Source of the DNA: Albizia julibrissin
Taxonomy: Eukaryota > Streptophyta > Magnoliopsida > Fabales > Fabaceae
Direction: 5' to 3'
Assembly (NCBI GenBank): GCA_037074505.1
Contig: CM073489.1
Coordinates: forward strand, 24,923,058-24,987,057
DNA length: 64,000 nt
Below are positions 21,874 through 33,583 of the stretch, one piece after another; the stretch's first letter is position 1; each line of letters starts with the position of its first letter. The notes beneath the pieces were generated by a model. It did not search any database. It worked only from the letters and a program-made list of their open reading frames with translations, and was not told where the DNA came from. Made by a program: the position numbers and the translations under genes.

Positions 21874-22709
21874 ATAAGAATTTCAACATTTGTGTGTCCA
21901 TCGATCTAATAATGTCTCATTAACATAAGCTTTTAACTAAATTTCTAATGAGTTCAACTCTGACATTGATTTTGTCCTACTGAGGCTGACTAATCTTGTT
22001 GAAAACATAGTATGTTTCAAGTGTTTCCACTATGAGAACCATTCTAAACTGAAATTGAGTACCAATTCTAATTTGACCTCTTATATTTCACTCTGATTTT
22101 GCAAGTTTCTGTTTGGAATATCAAATTGAGCATGTTACTTGCATGTCCAGACTTGGATTATGTATCAGTTTTAGTTTGGAAGTTGTTATGCTGAATTTGA
22201 AGTTGTGCGTTTGAGTTGTGCATGACTTTCTGCGTCATAGTTGTATATGTTATCACTTGTTAATTAAATCTGAATCTGAATCTGAATATCTGGAACTAAT
22301 CACGTTTAAACTCAATTGGGTAATAGATTCCAATTCAGTGGTCATGTTGTAACAAAAGAGTCTATCTTGAATTACACCTAAACTTTGTATTTCAAGTGCT
22401 TTAACTGAGAAAGTCATTTTTGTTGAATTAAAGAGCCAATTTTATTCTAATTATCTACATTACACTCTGAAACTCTTGGCTGCTGCACTGTGAAAAAAAA
22501 GTCATATATGAATTTTATGAGTTGCTACAGTTCACTATTGAATTGCTTATTGCCATGTGAATTTTAGGCTAACTTCATTGCTTGAATTGAACTGTTGCAC
22601 GTTGAAGAATTTGACATTGAGTCAAGTGCATGATTTTTCTGCATCATTATTGTGTAATCTGTCACTTGGGGAATTTTTGCTGCTAGGATAGATAACTCTG
22701 AGTATTAAC

Positions 22710-24872
22710 TGAAACGATCATTTCTCATAAATAGTATTATCCAATACAATTATACAAAACCGGTAATAATATTTTTTTAATACATTTTTGGAGTTTAGTA
22801 CACATAATTCGTCCACAAACCTTTTCATAACATATCGGAGTTTAGGGCACAAACTCGCCCACAAACTCACTACAGAGAAATATATTATTCTGATCTCACA
22901 CCACAATTAACCCATAAATCACAAAATAAATTCCAACACATTTGTGATTGTGGACCTACCAACATAACAGAGTATGCAACATAAAATCTCAGGCCTAACA
23001 AGGGTTAAGCATTTATTCCAAGACAGATATCCAAACAGTAAACGTGGCATTATAAAAACATCAGGGCCATATAATGACAATATAGAAATTAACACAACAC
23101 CAATACCAAAAGAGGCCTACAAGATTCTCAACGTATATGCCTCAGGTTGCTTCCCTTGGCCTCTAGTCAGATTAGAGGTCTCGCCTGAAAAATTATTTAT
23201 AATGACGGGGTGAGACATAAAGTCTCAATAACCAAAATTAATTTACAAGATATGCAGGAAAAGATTGTAAGTCAGAGAAGCAGGTTTAACTGACATAATA
23301 ATAATAATATTCTCGTAATTCAAAACTTTAACATAATATAATCAATGAATAAAACCATCCACACTCATCCATCCTGCTCATCCTTATCTCCTCTGAACTG
23401 GTACAGCCTATCAATGCTAGTATATCCGGCCAAAGGTTAGCCAGTCACATCAAGAATACTACCCCTTCCCATGCCACCACCAATATACCGTAACAGGGAG
23501 GTGTCCGCCCAAATACCCAGCTCTAAAATTCGGGCCAGGATTGAGAGAGCCGATGGGTACACAATTCACCATATCTCTTCCACACAACCCAACATATCCC
23601 GTAATAGAAAAATAATAAACTTATACAGCTTCCGAAAACAATTACAAGAATTTTAAATTCTTATACAACATTCCATCTCAAACAACATATCCATCATAAC
23701 AGTAACAATTTAATAATAATTTCCATGTATATATGTAAATTGGAAACACACTGCTTCACTGAAATAAATTCATATTCAGACATAAATATAATCTTGCAAA
23801 ACACATACAAGTAATATAGATAAAAGTAAGGTTTATAAAACACCTTACAGTCCAAAACAAGCATATAAAATAAATAAACCCCGTTTACCTCAACTCCAAG
23901 CTTAAGCTTAATTTGGATAGTAAAACCCATGCAATCACCGATCATAAGAAAACTCTACATTATTAATGTAGATACCAATTAACCACAAATAATAATAAAA
24001 TAATTAATTTACATAATTTAATTCATACAATCCAATTTTCTCTACAACTATTATCATCAATTATTCCAATTTTCCTTGAAAATCCTTAGCCATAGATTAT
24101 TTCTCATGAACCTAAATTACTTACTAAAATCCTTAAATAACCTTTATATCATTCTCTCACTTTATCCACCTAATTTTTATAAATTAAAATTTCACATTTT
24201 ACATATCTATAATTATAAAATCCTCAATATCAACCTACTCAACAATTAAATCTCATTTTTATAATTTATATGGGTGTAATCTAATTATTAAATAACTCCT
24301 CAAATCTCCACATAATTAAAATCACATCAAATTCTAATTTAAATATTAAGTCCTAATTCATATTTTCCACAGAGCTCAGATCTAACAAAAATAAACCGAT
24401 CAATACCTCAATAATGCCTCCAATAATCCAAATAAATTATTTAAACAAATTTTGATCGGTAAAAACGTCCTATGGAGATTAATTTATATCCTATTTATAA
24501 AATAAATTAATTATAAAATCACATAACAACTAAATAATAAATCTAAATCGGTTAAAATTAACTATTAATTATTCTTTACATTTTTACAGTCTTATATTGA
24601 CGAAACTCAAAACTTGCCTAAAATCATATCCCCAAAATATTCTCTAACTAGCATAAAATCACTATCATAGAAAAAGAGAAAATTATTTAGAATATATTTC
24701 ATAAAAGAAACTTTGAGTACCTTATTAATCTCTGAAACTGTAAAATTGGGACCAAACAACACCTTATCACAAAAATCTTCTCTTCGTCTTCACAGACGAA
24801 GTGAAGAATTGGAGGACTTCCCTCCTTTCTATTCATATGGTAGGTCCATATTAAATAAAAAATTATTTTATT

Positions 24873-24910
<38 letters not shown>

Positions 24911-25091
24911 ATATAATTGGTTAGTGGCAATTGCCACTAACCTAACAATTGTGAGTAGCACCGAAAGATGCCACTTTCAATTGTTTAATTAATTAAACAA
25001 TTGTTTAATTTTTTTTAAAATATTGTCATCATATTTATAATTATTTTTAAAATTATAATTATATCTTAAAAATAGAAATAAGGATGTTACA
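22710..25091 (-). mobile_element. Solo LTR nested in the MULE
   Basis: On the minus strand it begins TGTAACATCC (at 25091) and ends GATCGTTTCA (at 22710), giving TG...CA ends. It is flanked by TTAAC on both sides (22705-22709 and 25092-25096), a 5-bp target duplication. There is no coding capacity and no internal region, so it is a recombined solo LTR of about 2.38 kb. It contains an (AT)n run at about 24880-24905. Confidence 0.82.
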
Positions 25092-25666
25092 TTAACTGAT
25101 TATTGACTTGCAAAAATTGAGCTTATTTTGCTGGAATCTGCACACCATTTTTTTTGCTTCATTCCACTAAGTTTGTGCATTGTATTGAATTTAAACTCTG
25201 CACTTGACTTGTTGAACCTGATTGCACACTATTGGTATTTAAAATTTGACTTCATTATGTGAGCATCAATTGTTTACCAAACCATATCAGAAAATTACAA
25301 GAATTGACTTTCTGGAATTTGGACTCGTATTTGAACTTAAAGCTGCATTTTTGGACTGTGAAATTCTGTAGTCGTCTTGTTCTTGGTCCTTGCTATCTTT
25401 TGTGTTATTGTGGACCTTGACAGAGAAAAAATGACTTGTGCAATCTGAACTGTGCTATTTCCCCTAAATTCCTTGCTGAAGTTCTTATGAGTTATTATTC
25501 TTGCACTGACGTTTGTTGACATCTTGATTAGATTGTTCTCTTAGTTTGGAATTTTGTTGCAACTAAATAATGGCCAGGGAATATGACAAAGAACTTTATT
25601 TTTAACCATTTTCTCAATCATCACTAGAAACATATTTTCTTTTCCAATTGGATGCTTTGAAGGAAG

Positions 25667-25864
25667 GTGGAAGCTTGTGAGCAATATGCTAGGCAATTGC
25701 ATTATTTGCATGATAACTTTCACTTCCACAGAGCATATGAGTGCTCCCATAGGCATGAGTACTTAGGAGTTCCGTGGAATAATTGCATGTATGCTCCTCA
25801 TCCTAGTGCCTTCCATGTAAATAGGATGCATTCATCATATGAGTCTCATTATCAACCACCATAA
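25667..25864 (+). pseudogene. Unidentified captured exon (65 codons, with stop)
   Basis: Following a possible AG acceptor (25665-25666), the frame reads VEACEQYARQLHYLHDNFHF and continues His/Tyr-rich to SSYESHYQPP and TAA. Its composition and clean borders look like the last coding exon of a host gene, but I do not recognise the family. It lies between the two STT3 exons and is not part of STT3. It may be a second capture. Confidence 0.4.
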
Positions 25865-26050
25865 AGATAATATGTGGTGTTTCACACACATGCTCGTTGC
25901 CTCACTGCTACATCAATTGCATGATTAATGTATAATTCTAAAGCATGAATTGAAACACTTTCCCTTCTTGATCATGTATTCAGTTTGACCAGCTTGTAAA
26001 TCATTGAATTATATTTCTAGTGTTAATGAGTTTCACTCCTTTCTTTTAAG

Positions 26051-26122
26051 GTATCCACTAGGTCGTGTAATTGGTAGGACTGTCTATCCTGGTTTAACCT
26101 TGACAGCAAGCACCTTATGGTG
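26051..26122 (+). pseudogene. Captured STT3 internal exon (YPLGRVIG...LTLTAS)
   Basis: Between an AG acceptor (26049-26050) and a GTGAGT donor (26123-26128) the sequence reads YPLGRVIGRTVYPGLTLTAS and then TLWW. This is the highly conserved luminal loop and second helix start of STT3, with one G to R change. It has the same strand and order as the exon 1 fragment, so the element captured genomic DNA with introns. The exon or exons encoding the conserved HEFDPYFNYR and WFDDRTW segments are missing or unrecognised. Confidence 0.88.
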
Positions 26123-26697
26123 GTGAGTGTCTGAAATAGTGCATTTTGTGCTATTTATACTAATTGCTTCTTTTTGTTACTTGCAATTCTGTCCTCCTCC
26201 ATATGATGCAAATGGTAAATGCATGAACTGTTCCTTGTCCTCTTTTGTGCATATTCAATTGTTGTGACAGTCTGGCTTTTATCTTTGAATATAGGTGTTC
26301 TGTGGTAACAAGTAACATTTCTCATTACAATGAGCTTCATTAATCAAAATAGAGACTAGAGAGCAACACAATAGAACAAAATATTGGCATCTGCATTGCC
26401 AAAAAAGAGAGCAACTCAAGGGAACAACATGATGAGCTTCTTTGACAAAAAAAGACAACAGCCCAAAGGAAGCCAAAATATGTACAAAAGAGCTTGACAA
26501 AATATTGGAGCAGAGACTTCATTTTGAAGGATCTAAGCCAATCATTGAACCTGTATTTGCAACACAATGTAATCTTGTATTGTTAATAAATATATAATGA
26601 GAGTACTTAAATTATCGACTATCTTGAATTGAGACAATAATATATAAAAAATTTCATATTTCAATAAAAGTGGCTAAGTTGTGTTCTTCCATTATCA
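26123..26697. other. MULE interior without a recognised gene
   Basis: The first part resembles the continuing STT3 intron after the GTGAGT donor. The A-rich middle (26330-26570) contains a GAGCTTC(A/T)TT phrase twice and codes for nothing I recognise. Confidence 0.4.
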
Positions 26698-29122
26698 TCA
26701 TTCTTTATGATTACTTGAATTGTATGTTTGGTTGAAATCCAGTGCTTCAAGTGATGTGATGTCAGAGTCAAGTGGTGCCTACAATCAAGAAATATAAAAG
26801 AATGTCTCAATATATATTTCCTAGATAAACAAAGTAGTTGATAATTTTGTTCAACATCATATGACATACCATTAACAAATCTGTAAGTCATTTGACTTGG
26901 TTGGGAGTTATCTAACGTGACATTATCGTGATGTGCTTGAAGTTCATTACAGTATCCCTAAAACACATTTGAAAATATATATATATATATATATAACAAG
27001 CATCTCAAAAATATTAAATAGAGAAAAAGTATACATGTGAATGTTGAAGAGGCTTTTTAGAAGCTTTTCTTCCCCGTCTTCTTTGACTGATTTCAATAGA
27101 AATCTTAATCTGTTTACTTATACTTCTACCATATCTCTTTTTCAAACTGATAACTTTGCCACCATCATTACCTCCATCACCATTACTATCGTTTGATATG
27201 TATTTTATGTGAAGTTGGGCCACTTTCTTGCTTAGTTCCAATGCACCTTCATGAACAAGAGAGAATGTCTCTGGACTTTCTGATGCATCATTAGCTAATT
27301 TAACAAGTAGGGGACATAATTGTCTATACCTATTTGATCTTTGTAATTTAGGATCAACTTCAATTGTTTTTCGTTAAAATCATACACGACACCACATCGT
27401 GCTTCTCTTGTCCACCTCTTTACTATATATTTCTTGGGGAGTAATTTGACATCACGTTCATTCAATACCCTCAATGCATGACAACATAATATGCCCACTC
27501 GTTCAAACTTTTTACAAATGCAGGTAATTGTCTCTGTTGAAGGATCATATGTCAATATATGTTCCTATTTATTACCATTCATGGTAATCACATAATCAAA
27601 CACGACAATATCATCATTCTGATTTATGGTGACCTTTCTTTCTTTTCTCCCTTAAATACATGTAGCATCACGAAGATCACATTTGCGTTTGAACAAGTAA
27701 AAAATGGAGCGAGTATACACATCAAAAAGTTGACGAAGCATATTTGAACTTTGCAATATCAATTTTGGCAACTTGTCAAGTGACTCAAAATCACTTTTCA
27801 GTTCATTATAGCGCTTATCCTCCAACAATTGTTCAAACTGTTGGAAGAATCGATTGATATCCAATTTAACATGGGTGCAACCCTTGATAGATTCATTGAC
27901 ACTTTCACTTATTTGTGTGCTTCTCATGCCAAGTGTCATTAATTTTTTCATATAGCATGCTGCACATTTCTCTTTTATTTGGTACATAAATATCAACCAT
28001 GAGTTTTTTGTCATATCCTGTCTTGATAATAATTCTTGCCAACATTCTTCAAACTCAATTTCATCCCAACAATTATACATACAATGGTTGAAATCACTAA
28101 CCATTAAGTTTGATAGGTGCTTCATTGCATTTCTTGAAATATGCTAGGTGCACATGGCATGCTTTATATCTGGTATCACTTCTTGTAATGCTCGTGATAT
28201 AGCAGCGTCTTGATCAGTAAAAATGATGAGTGGCCTTACATTTTTGTGTGCACACAAAAAAGTCTCAAAGAGCCATTTGAAACTCTCAATAGTCTCATCA
28301 TATAACAATGTCACTCCAAATATTACTCCTCCTTTGTAATGGTTGAAGCCATAAAAAATTGCAAGAGGTCTATGATTACAATTCGTACAATAAGTTGTAT
28401 CAAGAGAAATAACTTCTCCAAAGTAAGCGTAGTCAAACAACATACACGCATCAACCCAGAATACATTTGTCACTTGCTCATCTAAGTCCATTTGGTGAGC
28501 ATGAAAAAATGATGGTTTTTATGCTAATTGTTTCTCAAAATACTGAAATATACATCCAGCATCACCATATTTCATAGCTAGCTGCTTTCTTGAGTTAAGA
28601 TAAATTCTTTACATCACTTCTTGTAAATCCCAAATTGGTTCGACCTCTTGCATATTGGCTTTACAAATTGAATGGTGATTTTTGATTAATTCCAGCTTTT
28701 TCAGCATTTTCTAATTTATAACATTGAGCTGGTAATAGTTCTCGAAAAGATGCAAACAAGTGAATTACTTCAAGAGGATGAAGAGGATGATTATGATCCA
28801 AGAAAACTTCATTTATTTTATATTTTTCATCTATTTGTTTAACTTTCATTCTCACATTTCAATCTGTTCTTGTCTTATCCTTGGGCCTCTTATTTGTCAC
28901 CTCTTATTTCTTTGACTTTCTCACCCCTTCTCTATAGCACACATATAAATAAGAGGTGTATAAGGACTTATCTTTTCTATTCTTATTAAAGCTTTGATTT
29001 TGAACACCAAGACCCATTTTCCTACCATATGCCCTCCGAAATTCCCATGCTTCTTTTAAATTGTCAAATTCAAGATTAAGTCTGAGAGTTAAATCTATAT
29101 CTATGGTATAAAACTCTTGCAA
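26698..29122 (-). pseudogene. FAR1/FHY3-type Mutator transposase (decayed)
   Basis: Domains in order on the minus strand: a FAR1 DNA-binding region (EFDNLKEAWEFRRAYGRKMG, 29122-28904); a linker; the MULE transposase core with catalytic Asp in EVISLDTTYCTN and in LIIFTDQDAAIS, and a Glu in the NCWDEIEFEECW region; then a SWIM zinc finger (CICKKFERVGILCCHALRV). Further exons at 26958-26866 and 26778-26698 look like the C-terminal tail. It is broken by stops soon after the FAR1 domain, a degraded stretch around 28500-28660, a Trp-to-stop at about 28147 and a frameshift near 27320. It would have mobilised this element family but cannot now make an intact protein. Part of it lies opposite a gene-free stretch. 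It converges with the captured STT3 exons. Confidence 0.88.
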
Positions 29123-29635
29123 AATTAAATAGAATTATAAATTGCGATCTCAAGATCTACAAACGTGTACATATACAAATAAAAACAATTATGCACACAC
29201 AAATAAAAATATTTTACTTGAGTATATTTACACAAACACACACAAACAATACTCACTTTTCTCAATATATTAATCAAAATTATATCTACTATATAAAAGA
29301 AAGTTACATTAGCCAAACTAATAAAATAACATATTATATGTACAACATATATAAATAAAAAATATATCTAGTATCAATAATTTTAAAGATTATCAAGTTT
29401 GATTTGATTATAAATCATAAATGTAAAAACTAGATTATAAGTCATAAATATAAAAGATTATTATTTTACTCACCAATCTTTGCTCACCAATCTTTAATAT
29501 CCAATTCCCATAAACTAGTGCTTATTATTTGTCTTCTCTAATAATATAATATACCATCATCCAACAGCAGCAAGCTATTTTCCCGCGGAAGAAGAGTAAC
29601 AGGGCGTGCCAAAATAAATGATTGAAAGCATCGTG

Positions 29636-29860
29636 GGATTTGAAATAAAAGGAGATGTAATGAGAAATTATGTGGACGGCTGAGATTGAGTGAGGAATTC
29701 AATGGACGAGATCAACCATTTAAAACGACGTCGTTTAACTTAGTAGCTTTTTATCACCATCCATTTAATTATGACTGATAGACGGCCCAGATTTAATCAC
29801 GAAAACAATGTCGTTTGAGATAAAAGGACGTGTAGAATGCAACGGACAGAAGCCAATTCC
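29636..29860 (-). repeat. Right terminal inverted repeat of the MULE
   Basis: Read on the minus strand from 29860 it begins GGAATTGGCTTCTGTCCGTT and stays alignable with the left TIR to about 29636, with small indels near its outer third. Confidence 0.92.
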
Positions 29861-30026
29861 CCACCTTGACGACACTAATTAGGTTATTGTTATCCATATT
29901 ATAAACTATTTCTTTATTCAAAAAATAATGTATTTTTATGAATATGATATTTATGTTGATGTTCATATATCTGTAGTATCCTGTCATTATCTCTTACTGT
30001 TATCAAATATATATTAGATAGATATC

Positions 30027-30165
30027 ATACTTATTTAGAATAGTGATTGGAGTATTTAAAAGCATCTTTTCAATCGTGATTTACAATATAAAAAGAATTT
30101 TGTTTTAATTTTTTTAATAAACACTTTTTTAGATCTCGAACGTTATCTCAAACAAACACGAATCG
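30027..30165. mobile_element. Short palindromic MITE (family P), with an empty site in unit 1
   Basis: Unit 1 reads straight from AGATAGATATC into ATTTTATTGAGATTG (17220-17240). Here the same two phrases are separated by about 139 bp carrying family P features (GAATAGTGATTGGAGTATTT at the left, ATCTCAAACAAACACG at the right). Confidence 0.8.
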
Positions 30166-30632
30166 ATTCTATTGAGATTGTAAAGTTATATTTATAAATA
30201 TAAGACATGTGTTATGCATTATTTACACTTTAAATAGTAAATAAGATTTATCCTCTCCTCCTCTCATATTCTTTCCCCTTTATTTTATAACATGGATAGC
30301 AACGTGATTTTATTTTTGGAGGATTTTTTTTAGTATTTGAATTTTATCAAATTGTGAATAAAATATTTTAAATAAATAATTTTTTAAATGAAGCACAGAC
30401 CCACTTTGTATATATCTATATCCCCTCTTTCCAATACACACACCATGAAGCCCTTTATCCAAAAGAAAACGAACAAAGAAAGAAATAATAAATGACAAGT
30501 TTAAGGCCAAGACTCCAAGACATAAAAAATAATATAAAATAACGCAATAGGGCCAGAGCTAAAAAGAACGTGAGCAGTTTATTATTAGATTTTAGTCCTG
30601 TAATTAGCCGACTAATTAATTAAAACTTTTTT

Positions 30633-30731
30633 AAGGTACTATAAAAATCGAATCGGACATTGAACCAGTTGAGGTACTAAGTCAAATATTAGTGATTCAG
30701 ACCGGAGTCAACTTAAGAATCAGGCTGGAGT

Positions 30732-30782
<51 letters not shown>

Positions 30783-31202
30783 AAATGTTCATGCATACTA
30801 TTTAAAAAATTACATAAATATTTTTTTTCTAGCCACTAGTTCAATATAACCTTATAAACCTAATACCCACAAAAATATCATTAATTACATAAGGATTTTT
30901 CTCCAACTAATGTCAAAAGTATTCCACAATCTTTTTAAAGTTAATTTAAAATCAAAATAGTTTAGGGAAATAGTTTTTTTAAAAAAAGGCTAAAATGATG
31001 TCATTTGGCGCATAAAAAAGTTAAAAAAAATAACTCCAAGCAAACCATGACCAAGCCCAGGTCACACCGAGTTACATCGGGTCACCTTGGATTGACTAGG
31101 TTAATTCTCCCCGATTTTCCTACTCTCAACTGGACTTGTTAGGTGTGCAGTTTACCGGTTTTTGGTTTGAACTCAACGGACTGGTTCATTTTTCAATACT
31201 AT
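30633..31202. mobile_element. CCGGTT-rich element (family Q) with a 10-bp target duplication
   Basis: AAACTTTTTT occurs on both sides (30623-30632 and 31203-31212). Unit 1 has a single uninterrupted counterpart near 17866-17885. The ends are imperfectly inverted (ACTATAAAAATCGAATCGG against a right end complementary to AGTATTGAAAAATGAACC). It contains a pure (AT)n tract of about 20 units at 30738-30778. A 9-11 bp duplication would suit a MULE-type non-autonomous element. Confidence 0.65.
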
Positions 31203-31539
31203 AAACTTTTTTGAATTGTTGTTTTTATCAACTTAAAGTAAAAGATTATTATTGTTGTCGATATTATAAACTATTTCTTTATTCAAAAAATAACATACAA
31301 CAACATGATTTTATTTTTGGAGGATTTTTTTAATATTTAATAAATTTTGAATAAAATATTTTAAATAAATATTTTTTTTGAAAGAAGCATATTATTTACT
31401 ATAATTTATAAATATGTCATATGTTTTTTTTATAAATTCTTTATTTTATTATTGACATTTTGATATTAAATTGTAAAAGGATGAAATTATGTTGAGCATC
31501 CCTTAATTTGCGATGGTTGATGAGCTGTCGAGATTTAAA

Positions 31540-31688
31540 GTATGTTTGGGATCACGATTGAGGATTTTAAAAATGTTTATATATGTAAGTCGATATAACA
31601 CTCCACTCACATATTTACCTTGTATACCGTAAATTACGATTGAAAAGCTGCTTTTAAATACTTTAATCGCTATTCCAAATAAATATTT
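31540..31688. mobile_element. Short palindromic MITE (family P), with an empty site in unit 3
   Basis: The left end GTATGTTTGGGATCACGATTG pairs with the right TCGCTATTCCAAATA. Flanking phrases (GAGCTGTCGAGATT and AGAAGCATCAATGCAGC) are close together in the 37.3-kb copy, so this block is an insertion. Confidence 0.75.
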
Positions 31689-31733
31689 AGAAGCATCAAT
31701 GCAGCATAATTTGAAATGGTGTCAATATTTTAA

Positions 31734-31975
31734 GGGTATGTTTGGCAGGGAGGAAATGGAGAGAAAGAGCGGGGAAGGAAAATTTTTATGAGTTGAATTT
31801 AAAAAAAAATTAAAGAAGTGTGGTTATAAAATTGTGATAAAGATAATATATAAAATAAAAGAGTAATAAAAATTAATTAAAATATCAACCCCACTTTTCT
31901 AATTTTTTTAAATCTAATTTATAAAAATTTTCTTTCCCCTCTCCCCCTTCCAAATCTCTGGTACCAAACAAGTAC
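31734..31975. mobile_element. Tourist/PIF-like MITE (family T) with TAA duplication and an empty site
   Basis: It starts GGGTATGTTTGGCAGG and ends GTACCAAACAAGTAC, flanked by TAA (31731-31733 and 31976-31978). The 37.5-kb copy reads TATTTTAAGAGTAGTATTTTA without the insert. It is about 242 bp, with AAAATTTTTATGAGTT and inverted AATTTATAAAAATTTT inside. Confidence 0.85.
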
Positions 31976-32227
31976 TAAGAGTACTCATTTTAATCGTTTT
32001 TATAGAAAAAAAACAGCAATTTTTTGATAATTTTATTTATTCCTTTATTAAAAAAATTGTAATCATGATATACTCATAGAAAAGACACTCCCTTAGCAAA
32101 ATAATAATAATAATATAGAACAAGAAAAGACACTCTCATTTATTAAATTAGGAAAATTGGAAATGAAGTCCTCATTAAAAATGTTATTAGTGCGGTTTAG
32201 TGCATAAAGTTTTTATACAAATGTCAT

Positions 32228-32340
32228 TCTTTGTTATTTTTCCTTCTTTTGGGTTGCAAGTAATAAATGCAGAAGAGAACCCTTACATTTCCATTTTTTT
32301 TATACCAAACCCTCATATTCTCAAATTGATGTTAAACTGT
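32228..32340. repeat. Exonuclease 3'-flank fragment
   Basis: The phrase TTGCAAGTAATAAATGCAGA followed by CTCAAATTGATGTTAAAC matches 15915-15960 in unit 1, interrupted by a short insertion. No gene sequence follows it. Confidence 0.65.
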
Positions 32341-33580
32341 TATCTCTTGGGTATGGGCCTGAGAGGGGTGAGGATCATGTTCAGTTTGATATAATAGCCT
32401 AAACTTTGTTTTTAGGGTTTGATATCAGAGCCAACACTTCATTTATAAGGTCAAATCCGGTCCAAACATAAATTTAACAGGAGGTTGTTCAATCAAATGT
32501 AAGATCCCTGTTCTTATAGTCTTGTACAATTTTTCTCTATTTAGATTATTGGCATGAAAGTTTTGTCACCCCTTATGATCCTTCGATCTTAAATTAGATT
32601 TAATCCATTAAAATTCTTCAATTACAACGAAGATAGCCTAAGAGAGTATTTGGATTAGTTTTTAGAGAATAATTTCTGAAGAAAAAGTAGTAAAAGTGAT
32701 TTTTCAAAATAGATTTTAAGCAGAATGGATTTTATGAAAAAAAAATGATTTTGATAGAATGATAGTGTTGGAATATTGATATTAAAATAATTTTTTCATG
32801 CTTAAATTATCAAAATGGACATTAGCTTTTGTGATAATTACATATAAAGATAAGATTTTATTTTAAATATTTTTAACATTAGATTTCAAAATAAATACCA
32901 AAAATTAAATAAATTTGTCTACAAAATTAAAATTATAACATTAGTTAATTATGTAACATGATAAAAAATAGCTCAAACATATATGTATTAATAAATTGTA
33001 TATACTAAAATTATTTACAAACATTAATTATTTAAAATAATACTATATTTTATATTGAAATAAATACTCCTTCTTATTCTAAATATAATACATAATTGAC
33101 TTTTTTAAAAAAATATTAATGAAGCTAACTAATACTATATTTTATAAATAGTTATTTTTCTAACATAAATATGATATTATGTAAATGAGAAAATAGGAAC
33201 AGAGATTTTGAAAAATAAAATTGACAAATAGAGTACCCACCGTAACTTTCGAGATTAGCTTGTGTTTTGATATGGGAAGGTTTGATATTAAAAAGGAGTG
33301 TTGGTGCTTGAGGCGATTGCCTCTATTTCTGAAAGAAAAAAAAAAGGGGGGGAACAGAGAGGACGACAGAAGGAAAAAGAAAGAGAAGCAAGGAGATTGA
33401 AAAAAGAGAAGAGAGAAAATGTTGTTAGGATCCATATATATAAAAAAAAGGGAAAATCTCAACTTCTCTAGAATTATGGTTTTGTTTGGAGTACAAAACT
33501 ATGGTTTTGACTAAAAAAACACTTTTATCCCTTTTTAAAAGTGTTTGGCAAATTTTGTTTTAAAACTAAGGTTTTGACTT
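32341..33580. other. Gene-free AT-rich stretch
   Basis: I see no coding sequence. A purine-rich strand run at 33340-33420 is low-complexity, and AT-rich sequence dominates elsewhere. Confidence 0.5.
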
Positions 33581-33583
33581 TAA

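Larger units (their letters stand above)
21874..26050 (+). other. Intron-like interval between captured STT3 exons
   Basis: T-rich, intron-like sequence (for example runs of TTGAATTGAACTGTTGCAC) fills 21920-22704 and 25097-25660. It is split by a nested solo LTR. I found no trace of the missing STT3 exons. Confidence 0.5.
21516..29860. mobile_element. Mutator-like element (Pack-MULE) carrying a transposase gene and captured STT3 exons
   Basis: The ends are long terminal inverted repeats of roughly 200 bp (21516-21725 and 29636-29860), both starting GGAATTGGCTTC. They are flanked by a perfect 9-bp target duplication CCACCTTGA (21507-21515 and 29861-29869). Nine-bp duplications with long TIRs are the mark of Mutator-like elements. 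Inside are captured host coding pieces on the plus strand, two exons of an STT3 oligosaccharyltransferase gene and one unidentified exon. A nested solo LTR and a decayed FAR1/MULE-type transposase gene on the minus strand complete it. It inserted into an exonuclease gene copy. Confidence 0.93.
29870..32110. repeat. Duplicated exonuclease upstream flank, unit 2
   Basis: It aligns in order with 17040-18312 and 19776-19860 of unit 1. Examples are TATTATAAACTATTTCTTTATT, ATATATTAGATAGATATC, ACAGACCCACTTTGT, TCCCCTCTTTCCAAT and GAGCATCCCTTAATTTGCGA. Compared with unit 1 it has extra DNA at three points, each matching a mobile element (30027-30165, 30633-31202, 31540-31688). Compared with unit 3 it has a fourth at 31734-31975. 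Confidence 0.8.
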
